From the NCBI RefSeq assembly GCF_905397375.1, contig NZ_CAJPVG010000008.1, positions 124,001 through 188,000 on the forward strand: 64,000 nucleotides of DNA. The letters run 5' to 3'. Under the pieces are notes generated by a model, which was not told where the DNA came from, searched no databases, and saw only the letters and a list, made by a program, of their open reading frames with translations. The translations under genes and the position numbers were made by a program. This document shows, in pieces, positions 41,956-52,247 of this stretch. The stretch comes from Ralstonia mannitolilytica (GTDB lineage Bacteria > Pseudomonadota > Gammaproteobacteria > Burkholderiales > Burkholderiaceae). How positions within the stretch are numbered: position 1 is the stretch's first letter; each line of letters begins with the position of its first letter.

Positions 41956-43347
41956 ATGCCCGCCAACCCCGCACATGCGTTTGACCTGATCGTGATCGGC
42001 GCCGGCCCGGCGGGGCTGGCTGCGGCGCATCGATCTGCACAACTCGGTGCGCGCACGTTGCTCATCGACCGCGCGCACGCGGGCGGCACCTCCGGCAATC
42101 GGGGCTGCATTCCCAAGATGCTGCTCCGATATGGCGCGGCGATGGCACGGTGCTCCGGCGCGAACCCCGCCGCCCACGCCTGGGCAGACACCATCGCACG
42201 GGCCCGCGGCGAAGTCGCACGACAGCGCGATGCCCACCTCGCCGAGCTCGCCGATGCCGGCGTCCAATGGATGCGCGGCATGGCGTCATTGCGCGGCCGA
42301 GGCATCGTGCGCGTGCAGACCGACGCAGGCAAGACCACGCTGCGCGCGCGGCAGATCGTGCTGGCCGCCGGCGCCCATCCCATGCCGCTGTCCGCGCCCG
42401 GCGCCGAGCTGGCGTGCACCTCCGACGACGTACTCGGGTGGGACGCGCTGCCCGCGTCACTGATCGTGGTCGGCGGCAGCGCCATTGCCGTGGAGCTCGC
42501 GTCCACGCTGGCGGGCTTTGGCGTGCGCGTGACATTGCTGGCGCGCGATGCGCGCGTGCTGCCCGAATTCGACGACGCATTGTCTGACGCCGCAGCCCGC
42601 GCGCTCGCTGCGAGCGGCGTCGAGCTGATCGCGGGCGCCGACATCGCCCGCATCGAACGCGACGCCGTCAACGGCGAGGGCGTGGTCGTCCACGTGAACC
42701 CGGCAGGCAACGGGGTCTCGCGCCTACTGCGCGCCCAGCACGTGCTCAGTGCCGTCGGCCGCGCCCCGAATACGGCCGGCCTGGGCGTGGAAGCCGCAGG
42801 CGTCACGCTGGATGCGCGTGCGCGCATTGCGGTGGACCGCCACTTCCGCACGCGCGCACGCGGCGTGCATGCGGTGGGCGACCTCTGCAGCGGCAGCCCG
42901 CTGCAGCTGGCGCCGGTGGCGGCGGCGCAAGGCCGCTACGTGGCCGAGCGGCTCTTTGGCAAGGGCGTCAAGTTGCCCGACATGAGCATGGTGCCGATGG
43001 CCGTGTTCTGTGATCCGGCCATCGCCAGCGTGGGCCTGACCGAAGCCGAAGCCCGCGCGCGCTGGCCCGAGACCGACAAGCGCACCGCAGCCGACCGCAT
43101 CGACGTGGTGGTGCGCCGCTTTGTGCCGCTGGAGCAGCGCTTTGCCGGCACGGGCCGGGAATCGCTGATCAAACTCGTCTGCAACGCGCGCAGCGGACGC
43201 GTGCTCGGTGCGCACATCGTCGACAACGCGGCGCCCGACCTCATCCAGACCCTGGCCGTGGCGGTGCGCATGGGCGTGCGGCTCAAGCACCTGCGCACGA
43301 CCGTCGGATTGCACCCGAGCGTCGCCGAGGCGCTGGTGGCGGGGTGA
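41956..43347 (+). CDS. FAD-dependent pyridine nucleotide-disulfide oxidoreductase-like protein
   Basis: 463 residues of the glutathione reductase/lipoamide dehydrogenase fold. FAD-binding start FDLIVIGAGPAGLAAAHRSA, NAD(P)-binding region SLIVVGGSAIAVELASTLAG, FAD second motif GVHAVGDLC, and dimerisation domain ending GLHPSVAEALVAG. The redox-active pair, normally CxxxxC in GGTCxNRGCIP, reads GGTSGNRGCIPK: the first Cys is Ser, the second remains. A conventional disulfide cycle is therefore impossible; it may act as a single-Cys or transhydrogenase-like flavoenzyme. It follows the patatin gene by 75 bp. Confidence 0.85.
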   Translation: MPANPAHAFDLIVIGAGPAGLAAAHRSAQLGARTLLIDRAHAGGTSGNRGCIPKMLLRYGAAMARCSGANPAAHAWADTIARARGEVARQRDAHLAELADAGVQWMRGMASLRGRGIVRVQTDAGKTTLRARQIVLAAGAHPMPLSAPGAELACTSDDVLGWDALPASLIVVGGSAIAVELASTLAGFGVRVTLLARDARVLPEFDDALSDAAARALAASGVELIAGADIARIERDAVNGEGVVVHVNPAGNGVSRLLRAQHVLSAVGRAPNTAGLGVEAAGVTLDARARIAVDRHFRTRARGVHAVGDLCSGSPLQLAPVAAAQGRYVAERLFGKGVKLPDMSMVPMAVFCDPAIASVGLTEAEARARWPETDKRTAADRIDVVVRRFVPLEQRFAGTGRESLIKLVCNARSGRVLGAHIVDNAAPDLIQTLAVAVRMGVRLKHLRTTVGLHPSVAEALVAG

Positions 43348-43464
43348 TGGAGCCCCGGGGGTCGCACACTCGTTCAATTTTCCTGATGGCTCTCTGCAAA
43401 ACCGTGCATGCTGCGGGCTCGACACGGGCGCAGAATGGCAAGCCTATCTTTCAGGAAATTTGAC

Positions 43465-44355
43465 ATGCTTCCCGTGCTCTACCTTTCTCATGGGTCGCCC
43501 ATGCTGGCGGTCGATCCGGGCCCGGTCGGCAAGGCGCTGGCGACACTCGGCCAGGACATGGCGGCGCTCGCGCCCCGTGCCATCGCGGTGATTTCGCCGC
43601 ACTGGATGACGCGCCGTCCGGCGGTCACGGCCCGCGCGCAGCAGGAGGCGTGGCACGACTTTGGCGGCTTCCCGCCGCAGCTGTATGCCCTCGAATATGC
43701 GCCCGCCGGCGCGCCCGACGTGGCCGAGCGCATCCGTGCGCTGATCGACGGCAATATCGTCCCCGGGCTCGAAGAACAGGCCTCCACGGTGCTCGACCCG
43801 CGCCAGCCGCTCGACCACGGCGCATGGATTCCGCTGATGCTGATGCTGCCTGAGGCGCAGATCCCGGTGGTGCAGGTGTCGCTGATGCCGGGCCTGTCGC
43901 CGGCCTGCCAGATGGCGATGGGGCGCACCCTTGCGCCGTTGCGCGACGAGGGTGTGCTGATCGTCGGGTCGGGCAGTTTCACGCACAACCTGCGTGCGCT
44001 GATGCGCGGTCCCGGCACGGCCCAGCACGGCATGGCCGTCGAGCCATGGGTCGTGGCGTTCCGCGAATGGATGCTCGAAGCGATGTCCGAAGGGCTGCGC
44101 ACGGGCGACTTCGCTACCCTGTGCGACTACCGCGCGCAGGCTCCGCACGCGGCGCACGCCCACCCGACCGACGAGCACCTGATGCCGTTCTACGTGGCAC
44201 TGGGCGCCGCCATGGGCCAGCCGGGGCAGGCCACGCCCGGCGGCGTGCAGGCACGGCATGTCGTCGATACGGTGACGTACGGCTCGCTGGCGATGGACAG
44301 CTTCCGCTTTGAGGGCGCGGGCGCCATCCAGCCGCCGCTGCACGCCGCGGCCTGA
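43465..44355 (+). CDS. LigB/DODA-type extradiol dioxygenase family protein
   Basis: 296 residues. Family motifs with metal ligands: LYLSHGSPML (His), VISPHWMTRRP (His), LDHGAWIPLMLM and GSGSFTHNLRAL (His). This is the class III extradiol dioxygenase group that includes 4,5-DOPA dioxygenase and YgiD, cleaving catechol-type rings with non-haem iron or zinc. The true substrate is unknown. ATG 43465 follows AGGAAA; the frame extends upstream to 43408. Confidence 0.87.
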   Translation: MLPVLYLSHGSPMLAVDPGPVGKALATLGQDMAALAPRAIAVISPHWMTRRPAVTARAQQEAWHDFGGFPPQLYALEYAPAGAPDVAERIRALIDGNIVPGLEEQASTVLDPRQPLDHGAWIPLMLMLPEAQIPVVQVSLMPGLSPACQMAMGRTLAPLRDEGVLIVGSGSFTHNLRALMRGPGTAQHGMAVEPWVVAFREWMLEAMSEGLRTGDFATLCDYRAQAPHAAHAHPTDEHLMPFYVALGAAMGQPGQATPGGVQARHVVDTVTYGSLAMDSFRFEGAGAIQPPLHAAA

Positions 44356-44371
44356 CCGGCCGAGGCTGGCG

Positions 44372-45406
44372 TTACGCGCGAATCAGCGCAGGCGCCAGCG
44401 CCGTTGGGTTGACCACGCTGTCGACATTGCCCTGCAGCACATCGAGGATGTTCTGGAAGGCGACGCGGAAGTACATCTCGTAGCTGTCGCGCTCCACGTA
44501 GCCGATGTGCGGCGTGCAGATGCAGTTCTCCATGCGCAGCAGCGTGTGGCCCTGGAGGATGGGCTCCGTCTCGAAGACGTCGATGGCCGCCATGCCGGGG
44601 CGGCCTCGGTTCAGCGACGTCACCAGGCCGTTTTCCTCCACCAGCTCGGCGCGGCTCGTGTTGACGAAGAGGGCGGTCGGCTTCATCCGCGTGAGGTCGG
44701 CCACCGTGACGATGCCGCGCGTCTCGTCGTTCAGGCGCAGGTGCACGGACAGCACGTCGGACCGCTCGAACAGCGCTTCCTTCGATTCGGCCACGTCAAA
44801 GCCATCGGCACGCGCGCGCTCCTGCGAGCCCTCGCGGCCCCACACCAGCACCTTCATTCCGAATGCGCGGCCATAGCCGGCCACGAGCTGGCCGATCTTG
44901 CCGTAGCCGAAAATGCCGAGCGTCTGGCCCTTGAGCACGCGGCCGATGCCGAAGTTGGGCGGCATCGTCGTGGATTTCAGCCCCGACTGCTGCCACGCGC
45001 CATGCTTCAGGCTCGCCACGTACTGCGGAATGCGGCGCTGCGCGGCCATGACCAGCGCCCACGTCAGCTCGGCCGGCGCCACCGGCGAGCCCTTGCCCTC
45101 CAGCACGACGACGCCCTTGTCGGTGCAGGCGTCCAGATCGATATGGCCGCCCGCATCGCGCGACACGCGGCCGGTCTGGCTGATGATCTTGAGCTTGGGC
45201 AGGCGATCGAGCAGCTGGCGCGTGACGCGCGTGCGCTCCCGGATCAGCACGATGGCTTCGACATCCGCCACGCGTGCGGCCAGCTGGCCCACACCCTTGA
45301 CGGTGTTGTTGAACACTTTGACTTCGTGGTCTTGCAGCAGGCTGAAGCAATCCAGCTTGCGAACGGCGTCTTGGTAGTCGTCCAGTACGGCAATCTTCAT
45401 CGACAT
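44372..45406 (-). CDS. D-2-hydroxyacid dehydrogenase family protein
   Basis: 344 residues. NAD-binding motif GIFGYGKIGQLVAGYG and the catalytic triad Arg (NTSRAELV), Glu (DVFETEPIL) and His (CTPHIGY) are complete. It interconverts a 2-hydroxy acid and its 2-oxo acid with NAD(P); sequence alone does not tell which. Two in-frame ATGs at 45406 and 45400 (MSMKIAVLDD) compete; GAAG/GTGAG lies just upstream. Convergent with the dioxygenase gene. Confidence 0.88.
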   Translation of the reverse strand: MSMKIAVLDDYQDAVRKLDCFSLLQDHEVKVFNNTVKGVGQLAARVADVEAIVLIRERTRVTRQLLDRLPKLKIISQTGRVSRDAGGHIDLDACTDKGVVVLEGKGSPVAPAELTWALVMAAQRRIPQYVASLKHGAWQQSGLKSTTMPPNFGIGRVLKGQTLGIFGYGKIGQLVAGYGRAFGMKVLVWGREGSQERARADGFDVAESKEALFERSDVLSVHLRLNDETRGIVTVADLTRMKPTALFVNTSRAELVEENGLVTSLNRGRPGMAAIDVFETEPILQGHTLLRMENCICTPHIGYVERDSYEMYFRVAFQNILDVLQGNVDSVVNPTALAPALIRA

Positions 45407-45812
45407 CTCACTTCGGACAATGGTGCGCAGCAAAAAACAGCGATCCCTCGCGGTGGTATTCTTCCCATCCCCCGTCGCACGGCAATCCGTGGCGACGTTC
45501 GGAAATGCCCGCCGCGGGCACGCAACTTGCGCAGCCACGCTGGTGACGAGTCCTTATTCTTAATGTCCCGCCACTTTAGCGCACGCGGCCCCCGCTGCCC
45601 GGAAAAACCCGTATTCCGGCCGCGCACCGCTTTGTAACTGAATGTGAAATCAGCACGGACATCCTCCCTCCGCCTGCGTCGCCGCTCCCCCTGGAAACCG
45701 CTGATCCGGCCTGTTCACGATGCGCCGTCGATCGCTTTCCCCCCGCCGCTGGGCGCGGCCTCCGTGCTGACCTGCCGCCGATTTCTTTTTCACTTCCATT
45801 GGAGTTTTGGTC
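45407..45812. other. Divergent promoter region upstream of pckG
   Basis: 406 bp between divergent genes. No coding frame with support. It must contain promoters for both directions, but I see no confident -35/-10 pair. Confidence 0.4.
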
Positions 45813-47681
<1,869 letters not shown>

Positions 47682-47702
47682 TCCAGCCTCATCGGCATGA
47701 AG

Positions 47703-47730
47703 AAGCCCGCCTCGCGCGGGCTTTTTATTT
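47703..47730 (+). terminator. Rho-independent terminator of pckG
   Basis: AAGCCCGC / GCGGGCTT stem (47703-47710 with 47716-47723), five-base loop, then TTTTTATTTTT. Confidence 0.92.
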
Positions 47731-48506
47731 TTGGGCTCGGGCGACCATCATTGCCCAAACAACGGGCAGTAATCCAAAAGATTTAAATCGCCTGAATTAC
47801 CCCTCACCGCAAAACGGGTCAATTGATTTTTCTGAAAACAGAAGCGGATTGTAAAAAATACCGCCCGGCACATGAGACCGAGCATTATGCCAGGCTCAGC
47901 ATAATAGGCGCGTGTTTATGCGGGAACCGGATCACGCACCGCCAAGATCGTTGCCTGGCATAGCTTTGTGAAGAACCGATGTCAACCATTCCGCTGCGCG
48001 GCGGCGTGCCGGAACGAATTTCCGAATTTTAAAATTCCCGCGTGACGAATGCCGACGGGATTCTTATAATCCGGCAAAACAGAATCGCTTCTCGCTGAGC
48101 CCGATAGGCGATTCATGACAACGAGGAAACGGGAAAGGCGGACAAGCCTAATTGCCAAACGAGGGTGGGGTTCCCATCCTCCCGGCGCTCGGGGGGGCGC
48201 CGGTCCAGGTTGCACGCAAACGGCCACAGACAGTGCAAACGATTGCACGTCTGACGGGCGAAGGCGGGCCGCCGAAGGTTTGCACACCTTGCCCATGACC
48301 ACCCTGGAACCACCCAGGAGGCTCCGCTGGCGATCGTCGACGGGAACGCAGCACGAAGATTCGGCAACAGCGTCCGCAAGAACGACATGCGAGCACAGGC
48401 GCAAGGCCCGCATGGCACTCATAACAACGCGCACCGCAGACAGCAGAGCGCGGCCGCAAGGCCGCTCGCCGGAATGTGTCGGCTGGTTAGACGGGAGGTA
48501 ATACAC
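47731..48506. other. Long AT-rich intergenic region and leader of the orphan regulator
   Basis: 776 bp without a supported gene. 47760-48075 is markedly AT-rich and carries several palindromes: ATTATGC-8 nt-GCATAAT (47884-47905), CGGAA-5 nt-TTCCG (48010-48024) and the perfect GAATTTTAAAATTC (48024-48037). A good promoter follows at 48042-48070, leaving a GC-rich leader of about 430 nt before the gene. Confidence 0.5.
48042..48070 (+). promoter_or_regulatory. Candidate promoter of the orphan response regulator
   Basis: GTGACG (-35, four of six), 17-bp spacer, perfect TATAAT (-10). The 14-bp palindrome at 48024-48037 lies just upstream and could bind a regulator. Confidence 0.5.
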
Positions 48507-49346
48507 GTGGGTATTCAGATCATGCTGGTCGAACAGGACCAGGCAGAGGGGGACCGTTTGTCGTTTTCCCTGCGCGACGGTGGACACGAGGTTGTGCGGG
48601 TCAGCCACCCCGCACAGGCTCAGGGGGCCATCCAGCAGACGGCGCCGGAGTTGCTGCTGATGGAGTGGACGTGGCCGGAGCGCGAATCGATCGACATGCT
48701 GCTGGCGTTGCGCGCGAACACGCAGACGCGCGGGCTGCCGGTCATCGTGCTGTCACGCCATGGCGATGCGCGCGCCAAGATCGCCGCGCTCGATGCCGGC
48801 GCCGACGACTACGTCGTCAAGCCGTGCGATACCGGTGAGTTGCATGCCCGCATCCGCGCGGTCGTACGCCGCCGCGCACCGCAACAACACGGCGACGACG
48901 TCCTGCAGGTCAACGGCCTGCGTCTGGATCCGCTCACGCTCGGCGTGACCGCGCAGACCGACACCGGCCCGCGCGCCATCCCGCTCAGCCCGCTGGAATT
49001 CCGCCTGCTGCACTTCCTGGTAGCGCATCCGCAGCGCGTGCATTCGCGCACGCAACTGCTGGATCGCGTATGGGGCAACCACGTGTTCGTGGGCGAGCGC
49101 ACGGTTGACGTGCACGTCCGCAAGCTGCGCGTCGCGCTGGCGGGCACGGCCTGCGACGGCCTGATCCAGACGGTGCGCGGCGGTGGCTATCGCCTCGTGG
49201 TGGGTGCCGGCGGCGCGAGCGCTGCACACGCAGCCGACACGATCGGCATGCAGCTCGAGGCCGCGACGCGCAAGGCCGGCCCGGTGGTCGAAAGCCCGTT
49301 CGCGCGGGCCCCGATCCGCCCTGCAGCGGTGCGAATGTCGGCCTGA
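48507..49346 (+). CDS. OmpR/PhoB-type response regulator with atypical receiver
   Basis: 279 residues from GTG 48507, which has GGGAGG eight bases upstream. Receiver (~1-120) followed by a winged-helix DNA-binding domain (LSPLEFRLLHFLVAHPQRVH, TVDVHVRKLRVALAGTA, IQTVRGGGYRLV) and a ~45-residue Ala-rich tail. Aligned with PhoB, the phosphoacceptor Asp (LLDWMLP) is Glu (LLMEWTWP) and one acidic-pocket Asp is Gln (VEQD); the Ser/Thr (VLSRHG) and Lys (VKPC) switch residues remain. The protein is therefore probably phosphorylation-independent, the Glu mimicking the active state. No kinase gene is adjacent. Confidence 0.9.
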   Translation: MGIQIMLVEQDQAEGDRLSFSLRDGGHEVVRVSHPAQAQGAIQQTAPELLLMEWTWPERESIDMLLALRANTQTRGLPVIVLSRHGDARAKIAALDAGADDYVVKPCDTGELHARIRAVVRRRAPQQHGDDVLQVNGLRLDPLTLGVTAQTDTGPRAIPLSPLEFRLLHFLVAHPQRVHSRTQLLDRVWGNHVFVGERTVDVHVRKLRVALAGTACDGLIQTVRGGGYRLVVGAGGASAAHAADTIGMQLEAATRKAGPVVESPFARAPIRPAAVRMSA

Positions 49347-49362
49347 CGACGAAGCCCCAACG

Positions 49363-49400
49363 AAAAAACGGCCGGACTGCCCACGCAGTGCCGGCCGTTT
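49363..49400. terminator. Bidirectional terminator
   Basis: AAACGGCCGG / CCGGCCGTTT (49366-49375 with 49391-49400) enclosing ACTGC/GCAGT, with A6 on one side. It separates the convergent regulator and otnI genes. Confidence 0.85.
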
Positions 49401-49419
49401 CGCTTCAGCGCAACGCACA

Positions 49420-50214
49420 TCAGCGCTGGCTCTCGCGCCAACGCTTGAGCCACCCGAGCCCCTCGGTGGTGCCAGCGCGCGGACGGTATTCACAGCCGAC
49501 CCAGCCGTCATAGCCCAGCGCATCCATCAATGCAAACAGGTGCGGATAGTTGAGTTCGCCCTCGTCCGGCTCATGGCGATCGGGCACGCCTGCAATCTGC
49601 ACGTGGCCGACAGCGCCCGCGCCCACGTACTGCTTGAGCTTGACCGACAGATCGCCCTCCATGATCTGCGCGTGGTACAGGTCGAACTGCACCTTCACAT
49701 TCGGTGCGCCGACCTCCTTGCAGACGGCGTGCGCCTGCGCCTGGTGCGTGAGGAAGAAGCCCGGCATGTCGCGCGTGTTGATGGGTTCCAGCACGATGGT
49801 GATACCCGCCCCCGCCGCCTCGCGGGCGGCATGGGCGACGTTGCTGACGTAGGTCGCGTGATGACGTGCGTGGTCCGCATCGGCAGGCAGCAGGCCGGCC
49901 ATCACATGCACGCGCGTGTTGCCGAGCACCTGCGCATATTCCAGCGCCGTCGCAATGCCGCGCCGGAATTCCTCTTCGCGTCCGGGCAGTGACGCGATGC
50001 CGCGCTCGCCGGCCGCCCAGTCGCCCGGCGGGGCGTTGAACAGCGCCTGCCTGAGGCCCGCGTCATCAAGGCGGGCGCGGATCTCGGCCTTGTCGAAGTC
50101 GTAGGGGAAGAGAAACTCCACGCCCTCGAAGCCGTCCTTTGCCGCGGCGGCAAAGCGGTCGAGGAACGCGTGCTCCTGATACATCATGGAGAGGTTGGCG
50201 GCAAAGCGGGGCAT
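49420..50214 (-). CDS. otnI: 2-oxo-tetronate isomerase OtnI (hydroxypyruvate isomerase family)
   Basis: 264 residues, TIM-barrel of the Hyi family: MPRFAANLSMMYQEHAFLDR, GFEGVEFLFPYDFD, IVLEPINTRDMPGFFLTHQA and VQFDLYHAQIMEGDL, with the acidic/His metal ligands. In the four-carbon acid-sugar pathway it isomerises 2-oxo-tetronate to the 3-oxo form before phosphorylation, the D-erythronate branch needing it. The context of otnC, otnK, ltnD and denD decides this over general hydroxypyruvate isomerase. Last gene of the leftward operon, 19 bp after the transporter. Confidence 0.88.
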   Translation of the reverse strand: MPRFAANLSMMYQEHAFLDRFAAAAKDGFEGVEFLFPYDFDKAEIRARLDDAGLRQALFNAPPGDWAAGERGIASLPGREEEFRRGIATALEYAQVLGNTRVHVMAGLLPADADHARHHATYVSNVAHAAREAAGAGITIVLEPINTRDMPGFFLTHQAQAHAVCKEVGAPNVKVQFDLYHAQIMEGDLSVKLKQYVGAGAVGHVQIAGVPDRHEPDEGELNYPHLFALMDALGYDGWVGCEYRPRAGTTEGLGWLKRWRESQR

Positions 50215-50233
50215 GGGAAATCCTGGAAGCGAG

Positions 50234-51565
50234 TTACTTGTTGACCAACCTGGCCGGCGTGCACAGCACGGCGATGCAGCCGAGCACCAGCACACCCGCC
50301 AGCGCGTACATGCCCGCTGCGGTGCTGCCGGTCATGTCCTTGAGCGCGCCAATCATATAGGGGCTCACGAAGCCGGCAAGGTTGCCCACCGAATTGATGG
50401 CCGCGATGCCGGCGGCGGCGGCCGTGCCCTGCAGGAAGGCGGTCGGCAGCGACCAGAACAGCGGCGCGCACGTCAGCACGCCCGCCGCAGCCAGCGACAG
50501 GAAGACGATCGACAGCGCCACGTTGTTGCCCGCCGTGGCCACCACCGCAAAGCCGACCACGCCCATCATCGCCGGCACGACGAGGTGCCAGCGGCGCTCG
50601 CGGCGTGCATCCGCGCTGCGGCCGATGAGCACCATGGCAATCGCGGCGCACACGTACGGGATGGCGGACAGCACGCCGACCATGAAGGTGTCCTTCACGC
50701 CGGCGTTCTTCACCAGCGACGGCATCCAGAACGTGAGCCCGTACTGGCCCATCACGAAGGCGAAGTAGATCAGGCTCATGCCCCACACGCGCGGGTCGGA
50801 GAACACCTTGCCGATGCCGGGGTGCACCACCTTGCCATGGTTGTCGGCAGCGATGTTGGCTTCGAGGATCTGCTTGTCTTCCTCGCTCAGCCACCTGGCC
50901 TTGCGGATGCTGTCGTCAAACTTCCACAGCACGAGCAGGCCGACCAGCACAGCTGGAATGGCCTCGATCACGAACATCCACTGCCAGCCCTGCCAGCCGC
51001 CGCCCACGCCTGTCCCGTGGAACGCGCTCATGATCCAGCCCGAGAGCGGGTTGCCGAAGATGCCCGAGATCGGGATCGCCGCCATGAACATCGCCACGAT
51101 GCGTGCGCGCCGATGCGACGGGTACCAGTACGTCAGGTACAGGATGATGCCGGGGTAGAAGCCCGCCTCGGCCAGGCCCAGCAGGAAGCGCATCACGTAG
51201 AACTGCGTGGGCGTCTGCACGAACGCGAATGCACCCGAGATGAGGCCCCACGTGATCATGATCCGCGCAATCCACACGCGCGCGCCGATCCTGTGCAGCA
51301 GCAGGTTGCTCGGCACCTCGAAGAGAAAGTAGCCGATGAAGAAGATGCCGGCACCCAGCCCATATACCGTCTCTGAAAAATTCAGCGCCTGCGACATCTG
51401 CAGCTTGGCGAAGCCGACGTTCACGCGGTCGAGATAGGCGACCACGTAGCACAGCATGATGAGCGGGACGATGCGGCGCGACACGCGTGCGTACACGCTG
51501 TCTTCCTTTGAAACGGCGTGCGACGCGGGGTGCGCAGACCCGGCCGCCGTGGCGGTGGTGTTCAT
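50234..51565 (-). CDS. MFS transporter (anion:cation symporter type), probable tetronate importer
   Basis: 443 residues, twelve transmembrane helices. MFS signature of the ACS/GudP-like group: RRIVPLIMLCYVVAYLDRVN, VNVGFAKLQM, GFYPGIILYLTYWYPSHRRA and GNPLSGWIM. Relatives import organic and sugar acids by proton symport. Its place between otnC and otnI points to uptake of D-erythronate and L-threonate; this is inferred from context. Confidence 0.88.
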   Translation of the reverse strand: MNTTATAAGSAHPASHAVSKEDSVYARVSRRIVPLIMLCYVVAYLDRVNVGFAKLQMSQALNFSETVYGLGAGIFFIGYFLFEVPSNLLLHRIGARVWIARIMITWGLISGAFAFVQTPTQFYVMRFLLGLAEAGFYPGIILYLTYWYPSHRRARIVAMFMAAIPISGIFGNPLSGWIMSAFHGTGVGGGWQGWQWMFVIEAIPAVLVGLLVLWKFDDSIRKARWLSEEDKQILEANIAADNHGKVVHPGIGKVFSDPRVWGMSLIYFAFVMGQYGLTFWMPSLVKNAGVKDTFMVGVLSAIPYVCAAIAMVLIGRSADARRERRWHLVVPAMMGVVGFAVVATAGNNVALSIVFLSLAAAGVLTCAPLFWSLPTAFLQGTAAAAGIAAINSVGNLAGFVSPYMIGALKDMTGSTAAGMYALAGVLVLGCIAVLCTPARLVNK

Positions 51566-51605
51566 GTGGTCTCCAATCTAGGTTTTATATGGGGCCGTGG
51601 TGGGG

Positions 51606-52247
51606 TTACCAGCGGGCCCCGAACGTCTGGCGCAGTTCGTCGATCTGCGCATCGGACAGCGGCGCGGGCTTGGGCTCCGTCATCAGCCAAAGCCTGGCGG
51701 TTTCTTCCAGTTCTTCCAGCGCGTAGGCGGCGTTCGATGCCGAGCTGTGCCATACCACGGGGCCGAGCCGATCGAGCAGCACCGCGCGCACGTCGTTGGC
51801 CAGCGCCGCAATCTGCGCGGCCACATCCGGGTGCCCGGGACGTTGGTATGGGATGAGCGGCACATGGCCGACCTTCATCACGTAGTACGGCGTGATGGGC
51901 GGCAGCACGTCGCTCGGGCGCCAGACGCCGGCCAGCGTGAGCGCCACCAGATGCGTCGAATGCGTATGCACGACGGCATGCGCGTCGGCATTGCGGTCAT
52001 AGATGCCGCGATGCAGCGCGAGCGTCTTCGATGGCTTGTCGCCGCTCATCCATTCGCCGGCCGTGCTGACCTTGGCGATGCGCGCGGGGTCGAGCGTGCC
52101 GAGGCACGCATCGGTCGGCGTGATCAGCCAGCCGTCGGGCAGGCGTGCACTGATGTTGCCCGCGGTGCCGACCGTGTAACCGCGCGCGTACAGGCTCTGG
52201 CCCACGCGCGCGATCTCTTCGCGCAAGGCGTTCTCCGCGGCGCTCAC
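51606..52247 (-). CDS. otnC: 3-oxo-tetronate 4-phosphate decarboxylase OtnC (class II aldolase)
   Basis: 213 residues of the FucA/AraD fold. GTAGNISARLPDGWLITPT and the metal-binding HAVVHTHSTHLVALTL are clear. In the pathway it decarboxylates 3-oxo-tetronate 4-phosphate to dihydroxyacetone phosphate, feeding glycolysis/gluconeogenesis. ATG overlaps the otnK stop by 4 bp. Confidence 0.9.
   Translation of the reverse strand: MSAAENALREEIARVGQSLYARGYTVGTAGNISARLPDGWLITPTDACLGTLDPARIAKVSTAGEWMSGDKPSKTLALHRGIYDRNADAHAVVHTHSTHLVALTLAGVWRPSDVLPPITPYYVMKVGHVPLIPYQRPGHPDVAAQIAALANDVRAVLLDRLGPVVWHSSASNAAYALEELEETARLWLMTEPKPAPLSDAQIDELRQTFGARW

Noticed and set aside
48115..48501. 128-codon frame in the orphan-regulator leader
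   Set aside because: Basic, low-complexity translation, no family and no ribosome-binding site; more likely untranslated leader.
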